Positions 1 through 5,868 of a stretch of 9,317 nt of DNA are shown in pieces. The notes under the pieces were generated by a model. The model ran no database searches and was not told the origin of the DNA. It saw only the letters and a list, made by a program, of their open reading frames with translations. The DNA comes from Bacteroidales bacterium UBA3623. Lineage in GTDB: Bacteria; Bacteroidota; Bacteroidia; Bacteroidales; UBA932. Each line of letters opens with the position of its first letter. Positions within the stretch are counted from its first letter, which is position 1. The DNA is taken from NCBI GenBank assembly GCA_002373715.1, contig DFLI01000073.1:1-9317 (forward strand), given 5' to 3'. A program made the position numbers and the translations under genes.

Positions 1-15
1 GCTCCTCTTTCCGTC

Positions 16-37
16 ATGCCCGGCTCCGACCGGGCAT
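16..37. repeat. Perfect hairpin, probable REP-like dispersed repeat
   Basis: ATGCCCGG (16-23) and CCGGGCAT (30-37) form a perfect 8-bp stem with a 6-base loop, CTCCGA. A second small stem lies next to it (CTCCC 38-42, loop GTAA, GGGGG 47-51, including one G-T pair). Neither is followed by a T-run in either direction, so this is not a normal intrinsic terminator. From general familiarity, GC-rich hairpins of the form GTCATGCCCGG...CCGGGCATCTC recur between genes in many bacterial genomes, so a dispersed palindromic unit is the best guess. Only this copy is in the window, so the repeat status is inferred. Confidence 0.5.
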
Positions 38-53
38 CTCCCGTAAGGGGGCG

Positions 54-61
54 CAAAGTTA
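54..61 (-). promoter_or_regulatory. Putative Bacteroidota -7 box for the gene beyond the left edge
   Basis: On the minus strand this reads TAACTTTG, matching the Bacteroidota sigma factor -7 consensus TAnnTTTG. It lies about 20 bases past the stop of the HD phosphohydrolase gene and points toward the left edge. A TTTTTG run sits just upstream (63-68), but no TTG occurs at the proper -33 spacing. If used, transcription would start near position 48, and the hairpin at 16-37 would fall in the leader of the next gene. Confidence 0.4.
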
Positions 62-80
62 GCAAAAATTTCTCACTTTT

Positions 81-2126
81 CTATCTCCTGCGCTTGGGGT
101 ACGGCACGCGGCCGTGGAAAATCTGCTGCAGGTAGGTCTTGAGCATGCTCTTCATGAGATTAAGGTCTCTCAGGGTGATATCGGCATCCTCAAACTGGCC
201 CTGTTTCTCCTTGCCGGCTACAATGCCTTCTACCAGGCGGTCGTAGGCCTCGGGGGTGAATTCCTTCATGGTGCGGGAGGCGGCCTCGCAGGAATCGCAC
301 ACCATCAGAATCACCTGTTCCTTGGTAGTGGGCTTCTGGCCATGGTATTGGAAGGCCGATGCCATCTCCGGGTCTCCCCCTTCGTTCAGGAACTTATTAA
401 GGAAATACGCCGGGCAGGAGGTGCCATGGTGCGTGCGGATAAAGGCCTTGATCTGGTCCGGAAGGCGGTGTTCGTCGGCAATGGCCAAGCCGTCGTCTAC
501 GTGGCGAATAATGTCTGTAGCGCTCTCCAGGGGCGTTTTGCCTTCGTGGTATTTCTCGGCATCCGGGTTAAGCGTGGCGTTCTCTACAAAGCAGAGAGGG
601 TTCATCATCTTACCCAAATCGTGGTACAGGGCGCCCACGCGCAGCAGCGGAACATTGGCATCTGTGGCGCGGCCCACGGCGTCTACCATATTCATTACCT
701 GCAGGCAGTGCTGGAAGGTGCCGGGTGCCTTGGCGGCCAGCTCTTGCAGCAGCGGGTTGTTAGTATCGGCCATTTCCTCCAGGCGCGTCACGGAAACCAG
801 GTTGAAGATGCGCTCAAACAGGTATACCAGCGGGTACAGGGCCACGGTGGCCATGGCGCCGATGAAGATTTGCAGGGTGGTTACCCACCACAGGGACATA
901 TTGCCGGCGTCTATGAGGCGGAAGCCGCCGTACACGGCCAGCGCCACGCCAAAGATGATGGCGGCGTTCACAAACTGTTTCCAGCGCTGGGTGAGATAGC
1001 CAAAGGTTTCAATGGTAACGGTGCCGGACACCAGATACATCACAAACAGTTCCATACCGTTGCCGCAGAAAATGAGAAGCGGCAGCAGGCAAACCATATA
1101 CACCGGCAGCACCAGGCGCTTGCGGAAGAAGGCCAGAAGGTACAGGGCAAACACCGGGAAAGGCATCATATAAAGGCCTGTGGGCGCGGTGCGCTCCAGT
1201 ACGAAGGTTACTACCGTAGCCAGCAGGAACACGCACAGAAGGTAGAAATAGCGGTTCTTGTCGTCAAATACGGTTTTGTTGGTGAAGAAAATGCAGAAGT
1301 ACAGCACCACCACCAGCGCCAGGGCCAGGAGGGTGTTGCCCAGATACAGCAGAATGCGCGGGGCGCCGTAACCGAACACCTTGTTGTATTCCGCCTTGTA
1401 GGAATCCAGAATCTGAGCCACCTCGGCGGTGACAATCTCACCCTTGGAGACTATTTTCTCATCGGCCCTTACATAGCCCAGCGTGGGCGAAATGTAGTCT
1501 GAAGAGCTGGCGTGGGTGAGCTCCGTCATGGAGGCGTCGTACAGCAGGTTGGGCACCAGAGCCTCATACACGCTGGAGCGGCGGAAGAGGGAGTCCAGGT
1601 TCACCGAGGGGTAACTGAGGGCCATGGCGGCCACCAGATGGTCCTTGGCATCGGACACCTTGAACACCTCCGAGCGGGGGTACTGCACCGCCCGCTTGTT
1701 CTTCTGGATGTAGATGAGGTTCTCCGAAACGTTCCCGTCAGTCTTGTCCAGCTTCACTTTTCCGTCGGAAATCACGCCCTTGGCGTAGATGTCGTTCAGG
1801 CGGGTGACGATGGCCGGGCGCAGCGAGTTCCATCGGCCCAAATCCAGGCTCTGGACATTCTTGATAACGGCCGATGTCACCTCTTCTGAGAAGCGGTAGT
1901 AAGGGATGACCACCGTGCCGGCGTTCTCCCTTTCGGCCTGCATTTGCTCCTCCGTTTTGAGGATGGGGAAGTCGAACTGGGACACCAGCGTTTCGTACGG
2001 CCAGGGCGTTCCTTTCTTGTAGTCATAATTGAATTTCGCGGTCCTGGGCATGAGTAGCACCAGGACTGCGAAAACAATCACCAGCGGTATGAACCGTTTG
2101 GGTATCTTAGGCGTCGATATTGGCAT
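81..2126 (-). CDS. 7TM-HD phosphohydrolase, PgpH/YqfF-type cyclic-di-AMP phosphodiesterase
   Basis: A 681-aa membrane protein. Residues 12-26 are an N-terminal membrane anchor, followed by a roughly 230-residue extracytoplasmic domain (about 27-257). About seven hydrophobic segments then span residues 258-438. A cytoplasmic HD domain fills the C-terminal third. Visible metal ligands are H473 (GTFQH), H502-D503 (YHDLGK), H542, H566-H567 (THHG) and D611 (VCDSCEAA). This is the order and architecture of Listeria PgpH, which hydrolyses c-di-AMP to pApA; substrate specificity here is inferred from family. The signature is HDLGK rather than HDIGK, a conservative change. I chose the ATG at 2126 (MPISTPK) because it places the anchor near the N-terminus; the frame is open to 2213, but that extension lies inside gyrB codons. 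The start overlaps the gyrB stop by 20 bp, suggesting co-transcription and coupled translation. The protein ends in a basic tail, KRRR. Confidence 0.9.
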   Translation of the reverse strand: MPISTPKIPKRFIPLVIVFAVLVLLMPRTAKFNYDYKKGTPWPYETLVSQFDFPILKTEEQMQAERENAGTVVIPYYRFSEEVTSAVIKNVQSLDLGRWNSLRPAIVTRLNDIYAKGVISDGKVKLDKTDGNVSENLIYIQKNKRAVQYPRSEVFKVSDAKDHLVAAMALSYPSVNLDSLFRRSSVYEALVPNLLYDASMTELTHASSSDYISPTLGYVRADEKIVSKGEIVTAEVAQILDSYKAEYNKVFGYGAPRILLYLGNTLLALALVVVLYFCIFFTNKTVFDDKNRYFYLLCVFLLATVVTFVLERTAPTGLYMMPFPVFALYLLAFFRKRLVLPVYMVCLLPLLIFCGNGMELFVMYLVSGTVTIETFGYLTQRWKQFVNAAIIFGVALAVYGGFRLIDAGNMSLWWVTTLQIFIGAMATVALYPLVYLFERIFNLVSVTRLEEMADTNNPLLQELAAKAPGTFQHCLQVMNMVDAVGRATDANVPLLRVGALYHDLGKMMNPLCFVENATLNPDAEKYHEGKTPLESATDIIRHVDDGLAIADEHRLPDQIKAFIRTHHGTSCPAYFLNKFLNEGGDPEMASAFQYHGQKPTTKEQVILMVCDSCEAASRTMKEFTPEAYDRLVEGIVAGKEKQGQFEDADITLRDLNLMKSMLKTYLQQIFHGRVPYPKRRR

Positions 2127-4116
2127 AATGGGCGTTTTCTTCAATGAAGGCACGGCGCGGCGGGACGTCGTCTCCCATGAGCATGGAGAAGGTTCTCTCT
2201 GCATCGGCCGCATTCTCTATGGTTATCTGGCGAAGGACGCGGCGGGAAGGGTCCATGGTGGTTTCCCACAGCTGTTCCTCGCTCATTTCACCCAGACCTT
2301 TGTAGCGCTGGATGGTTACGCCCTTGTCGGAGCCCTTGCCCAGTTCTTCGGTGGCGGCTTCGCGCTGGGCGTCTGTCCAGCAATAACGCTCCTCCTTGCC
2401 CTTCTTTACCAGATAGAGCGGCGGAGTGGCCAGGTATACATATCCGTTCTTAATAAGGTCGAACATATAACGGAAGAAGAAGGTGAGGATGAGGCAGGCA
2501 ATGTGAGAGCCGTCCACATCGGCATCCGTCATGATGATGACCTTATGATAACGGAGCTTGCTCAAATCCATGTGCTTTTCTCCGGTTTCGTCTTCCTGGG
2601 CCACGGAAACGCCAAGAGCGGTGTAGATGTTTCTTACTTCCTGGCTTTCGAAGGCGCGGTCCTGGGCGGCTTTTTCCACGTTCAGGATTTTACCGCGCAG
2701 CGGCAGGATGGCCTGGATGCGGCGATCCCTGCCCTGCTTGGCGGTACCACCTGCAGAGTCTCCCTCAACCAGGAAGAGTTCGCACTTCTCGGGGTCGTGA
2801 TCTGAGCAGTCGGCCAGTTTACCGGGCAGGCCGGCGCCTCCCATGGGGCTCTTTCTCTGCACCATTTCGCGGGCCTTGCGGGCGGCGGCGCGGGCGGTAG
2901 CGGCCAGCACAATCTTCTCTACAATGGTTTTGGCCTCCTTGGGATGTTCCTCCAGGTACTGGTCCATGGCGGCGGCAGTGGCCTGGGATACGGCCGATGT
3001 AGCCTCGGGGTTGCCCAGCTTGGTTTTGGTCTGGCCTTCGAACTGAGGCTCTGCCACCTTCACGGAGATGATGGCGGTGAGGCCTTCGCGGAAGTCTTCG
3101 GGGCTCAATTCGCCCTTGAACTTGGCCAGGAGGTTGTTTTTCTCTGCGTAGTTCTTGAGGGAACGGCTAAGGCCCATCTTGAAGCCCTGGAGATGGGTAC
3201 CACCTTCAATGGTGTGGATGTTATTCACATAGGAATAGATGCGCTCGGAGAAGCCGGTATTGTACTGGAGGGCAATGTCGATGGGAATTACCTTGTCCGA
3301 AGTAACGGTAATGGGCTCCGGAATGAGCTTGGGGGCACCTGCATCCAGGTAGTCGATGAATTCCTTCAGGCCTTCCTCGCTGTAGAAAACGTCTGAACGG
3401 TATACCTGATTGCCGGTGGCTTTGCGCTCTCCGTCCTCTGCCGTTACAAATTCGTCCACTTTCTCACGGAGGTCCGTAAGGGTGATGCGGATGCCCTTAT
3501 TCAGGTAGGCCAGTTCGCGGAGGCGGTTGGCCAGGGTGTCGTACTTGTAAACGGTGGTTTGGGTGAAGATGGTGGCATCCGGGTGGAAGGTGATGGTGGT
3601 ACCGGTGTCGTGGGACTCCCCTACTACCTCCACCTGGGTGATGGGCTTACCCTTGGAGTACTTCTGCACGAACACCTTGCCCTCGCGGTGAATTTCCGCG
3701 ATAAGGAGGTCTGAAAGGGCGTTCACGCAGGACACACCCACGCCGTGCAGACCGCCGGACACCTTATAGCTGTTCTTGTCGAACTTACCGCCGGCGTGCA
3801 GCACGGTGAGAACCACCTCCAGGGCGCTCCTGTGCTCTTTTTCATGCATGCCGGTAGGGATGCCTCGGCCATTATCCTTTACGCTGATGGAGTTGTCTTC
3901 CAGGATCTTTACGTCGATATCCGTACAGAAACCGGCCATGGCCTCGTCTATACAGTTATCTACTACCTCGTACACCAGGTGATGAAGGCCCCTTTCTCCA
4001 ATGTCTCCAATGTACATGGAGGGGCGCTTTCTTACGGCCTCCAGGCCTTCCAGAACTTGAATGCTACTGGCGGAATACTGCTCTTCTGCAATGCGTGCTT
4101 CTTCGTTTTCTATCAT
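2107..4116 (-). CDS. gyrB: DNA gyrase subunit B
   Basis: ATPase subunit of type IIA topoisomerase, which introduces negative supercoils together with GyrA. The 669 residues hold the complete family layout. The GHKL ATPase has VVDNCIDEAMAG (51-62), DNGRGIP (81-87), GGLHGVGVSC (121-130) and the catalytic-lysine loop GQTKTKLGN (361-369). The TOPRIM domain has EGDSAGG (451-457), the PLRGKILNVEKA segment and DADVDGSH (531-538). QRYKGLGEM (603-611) closes it. All metal-binding acids (E451, D531, D533) are present. R144 in HREGK appears to match E. coli R136, the aminocoumarin contact. The sequence resembles GyrB rather than ParE of Bacteroidota. I placed the start at 4116 (MIENEE); the open frame reaches 4179, but its upstream ATGs lie in the predicted promoter or at its start site. 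Own promoter at 4177-4207; a palindrome lies in the leader. The downstream HD gene overlaps its 3' end. Confidence 0.97.
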   Translation of the reverse strand: MIENEEARIAEEQYSASSIQVLEGLEAVRKRPSMYIGDIGERGLHHLVYEVVDNCIDEAMAGFCTDIDVKILEDNSISVKDNGRGIPTGMHEKEHRSALEVVLTVLHAGGKFDKNSYKVSGGLHGVGVSCVNALSDLLIAEIHREGKVFVQKYSKGKPITQVEVVGESHDTGTTITFHPDATIFTQTTVYKYDTLANRLRELAYLNKGIRITLTDLREKVDEFVTAEDGERKATGNQVYRSDVFYSEEGLKEFIDYLDAGAPKLIPEPITVTSDKVIPIDIALQYNTGFSERIYSYVNNIHTIEGGTHLQGFKMGLSRSLKNYAEKNNLLAKFKGELSPEDFREGLTAIISVKVAEPQFEGQTKTKLGNPEATSAVSQATAAAMDQYLEEHPKEAKTIVEKIVLAATARAAARKAREMVQRKSPMGGAGLPGKLADCSDHDPEKCELFLVEGDSAGGTAKQGRDRRIQAILPLRGKILNVEKAAQDRAFESQEVRNIYTALGVSVAQEDETGEKHMDLSKLRYHKVIIMTDADVDGSHIACLILTFFFRYMFDLIKNGYVYLATPPLYLVKKGKEERYCWTDAQREAATEELGKGSDKGVTIQRYKGLGEMSEEQLWETTMDPSRRVLRQITIENAADAERTFSMLMGDDVPPRRAFIEENAHYANIDA

Positions 4117-4150
4117 GTTTTTCGTCAATATTATCCTAAAATTGCATGCC

Positions 4151-4168
4151 GTTACGCGCGCGCGTAAC
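4151..4168. promoter_or_regulatory. 18-bp perfect palindrome in the gyrB leader
   Basis: GTTACGCGCGCGCGTAAC is a perfect palindrome. It begins a few bases after the predicted gyrB transcription start. Positions 4153-4166 alternate strictly between purine and pyrimidine with a (CG)5 core, a composition known to favour Z-DNA under negative supercoiling. An outer inverted pair, TTGCATG (4142-4148) and CATGCAA (4173-4179), flanks it almost symmetrically. It may be an operator, a 5' RNA hairpin or a supercoil-sensitive element; the sequence alone does not decide. Confidence 0.6.
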
Positions 4169-4176
4169 ATAACATG

Positions 4177-4207
4177 CAAAGATAGGAAAAATATGTCGAA
4201 AAATCAA
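4177..4207 (-). promoter_or_regulatory. gyrB promoter, Bacteroidota type
   Basis: On the minus strand the -7 box reads TATCTTTG (4184 to 4177), matching TAnnTTTG. A TTG (4207 to 4205) lies 20 bases upstream, fitting the -33 box and usual spacing. The start site should fall near 4170, giving a leader of about 55 bases. The -33 box lies only 3 bases past the stop of the preceding barrel gene, so gyrB can be expressed independently of it. Confidence 0.6.
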
Positions 4208-4210
4208 GCC

Positions 4211-5866
4211 CTAGAAGAGCAGTTTTATGCCCGCCGTGCCGTAAATTCCGCCCTCTGCGTAGAAGGGGGTTCTCTGGATGGTTTGATTGAGCAGATTGCC
4301 TCCTTTGGCCCACAGAGCCATCTTTCGGCCGAAGGCATATTCCGCGTAGATTCCCAGGTCCTGATAGGCGGGAATGCCCACGCGGCCGCGGTACTTGCTG
4401 CGGGCCTCAATGGTGGCGCCCACCTTGATGCGGCCACCCCACTTGTAGAAGAAGTGGCCCTGGGCATGGAACGAAGCCGGAACAAACACATTCTTAGCTA
4501 TTTCGGTCTCCAGGTCCGGCTTAGGCGTATATCCGTAGCTGGCCACGGCCTGAATGTCCCAATGCTCGGAATTCCAGGCCAGTTTGCCTTCCACGTAGGC
4601 CGTGCGCAGCGGCCGCACATACACCATGGTAGGGACAAGGACAGGGTCGTAGTAATAGCTCCAGCCGTAGGCGTTATCCACCCACTTGTAGCCTCCCTTG
4701 ATGTCGTAGGAGAATCGGCCTCCAATACTGCCCCGCAGGCCTCCGGCCACGTTAAAGCGGGTTACAATCACGTCCCGATGCCACTCAAAGGCGCCCAGGT
4801 ACAGGTTGTCTTCCTGCAGGCTGTCGTAGCTGGTGATGCGGTCTCCTCCGGTGGCCGATGCCTGCAGCACGGCGGCATCCGAAATGCGGAAGGAAAGGTT
4901 CACGTCCGGGAAAATGAAGCCGGACTTATAGGGATAGATATCTTCTTCAGAGCGATAGACATAGGAGAGCTTCACGCCCAAATCCAGGTTCCAGCGGCCC
5001 TTGTTGAAGGCATAATGCGGCGCAGCCTCAAACTTGGCGCCCATTGCACTGGCGTCTCCCCAAGGGAAGGAAACCGTTTCTGCCCCCATGATCACGCGGA
5101 AGGAAGAACCGCCGAAACGCACGCCCAGCGTGATATCCGAAACCGAGTGGAACTCCGTCTCGTTTCCGTCTCCCAAATACGCCAGGCGGGTGCCCAGATT
5201 GTATAGGAACTTGGCCCCGGGCGCGTTCTGAATGCGCAACTGCCCCTGGCCCCGGTGAGCGATATTGGTCTGGGGAGCAGAGGCCCCTATCAGGCGGCTG
5301 TAGAAATTGGTGGCCAGGATATTCCGGTATTGCAAATCGGCCGACAGCTGGCCGCCCTTGAAGGCATAGTAGAAGTCTGCCCCGGCGGTGGTGCGGGAGC
5401 CTATTCCGCCATCGGCCCACTTGGTGCCGTCAAAGTCGAAGAACTGCTCCTGCTCCGTTATGTTGCGGTAATAGCCCATGTAGGAGTTGTGCGAGGCGTA
5501 CAGATTCATTCTGAAGTTGTTAGCCCGCACGGGGTTCCACACCAGCTCCAGCTCCGGATGCATGGTGTAACCGGCGCCGGCCTTCAGATAGAACTTATGC
5601 TCGTCGGAGAAACGGGCGGCAGGGCGCATCTGCACCAGGTAGGGATTAAATTCGTAGGCGCCTTTGTAGGGCGTGCTCTGGACGCTGTAGTCAAAGTCCA
5701 GGTTAAACTTGAACACAGAATCCGGCAGCGGAAGCAGCTGCGAGGGCTTCTCAATGCCGGTGGCCTCCCGGGCGTACACATTGGTCACCTCCACCACAGG
5801 ATTCAAATTCTGGGCGCTTAAGGCGGCGCTAATAAAGAGGGCCGATATAAGGAGTACTTTCTTCAT
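4211..5866 (-). CDS. Outer-membrane beta-barrel protein, TonB-receptor-like without a clear plug
   Basis: 551 aa with a Sec signal peptide (MKKVLLISALFISAALSA, cleavage likely before Q19). A short conserved-looking N-terminal stretch follows (about 23-84: VVEVTNVY, then KPSQLLPLPDSV, FDYSV, FNP). The rest alternates aromatic and polar residues in strand-like blocks, such as KFYLKAGAGY and WDIQAVASYGY. The chain ends in a hydrophobic strand with terminal phenylalanine (GIKLLF), the usual signal for barrel insertion. Such proteins are often labelled TonB-dependent receptor in Bacteroidota, but I see no convincing plug domain or TonB box, and the length is short for a true receptor. It starts two bases after the TPR gene stop (TAGCTATG) with no Shine-Dalgarno, so translation is probably coupled. 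Substrate and role are unknown. A partnership with the TPR protein in envelope assembly or transport is inference from context only. Confidence 0.85.
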   Translation of the reverse strand: MKKVLLISALFISAALSAQNLNPVVEVTNVYAREATGIEKPSQLLPLPDSVFKFNLDFDYSVQSTPYKGAYEFNPYLVQMRPAARFSDEHKFYLKAGAGYTMHPELELVWNPVRANNFRMNLYASHNSYMGYYRNITEQEQFFDFDGTKWADGGIGSRTTAGADFYYAFKGGQLSADLQYRNILATNFYSRLIGASAPQTNIAHRGQGQLRIQNAPGAKFLYNLGTRLAYLGDGNETEFHSVSDITLGVRFGGSSFRVIMGAETVSFPWGDASAMGAKFEAAPHYAFNKGRWNLDLGVKLSYVYRSEEDIYPYKSGFIFPDVNLSFRISDAAVLQASATGGDRITSYDSLQEDNLYLGAFEWHRDVIVTRFNVAGGLRGSIGGRFSYDIKGGYKWVDNAYGWSYYYDPVLVPTMVYVRPLRTAYVEGKLAWNSEHWDIQAVASYGYTPKPDLETEIAKNVFVPASFHAQGHFFYKWGGRIKVGATIEARSKYRGRVGIPAYQDLGIYAEYAFGRKMALWAKGGNLLNQTIQRTPFYAEGGIYGTAGIKLLF

Positions 5867-5868
5867 AG

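Noticed and set aside
114..1502. 462-codon plus-strand open frame opposite the HD phosphohydrolase
   Set aside because: It is antisense to a gene with complete HD motifs and membrane segments, and its composition is His/Gln-rich with no recognisable domain.
2127..2213. 29-codon N-terminal extension of the HD phosphohydrolase into gyrB
   Set aside because: It consists of out-of-frame gyrB codons; the start at 2126 puts the membrane anchor at the expected place.
4151..4168. Palindrome as an intrinsic terminator for the barrel gene
   Set aside because: No T-run follows it on the minus strand, and it lies downstream of the gyrB promoter, so a leader or operator role fits better.
4117..4179. 21-codon N-terminal extension of GyrB
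   Set aside because: Its start codons lie in the predicted -7 box or at the transcription start, and the extension is unlike GyrB N-termini.
4061..5206. 381-codon plus-strand open frame spanning the gyrB start and the barrel gene
   Set aside because: It runs antisense to both genes and through the gyrB promoter; the translation shows no domain.
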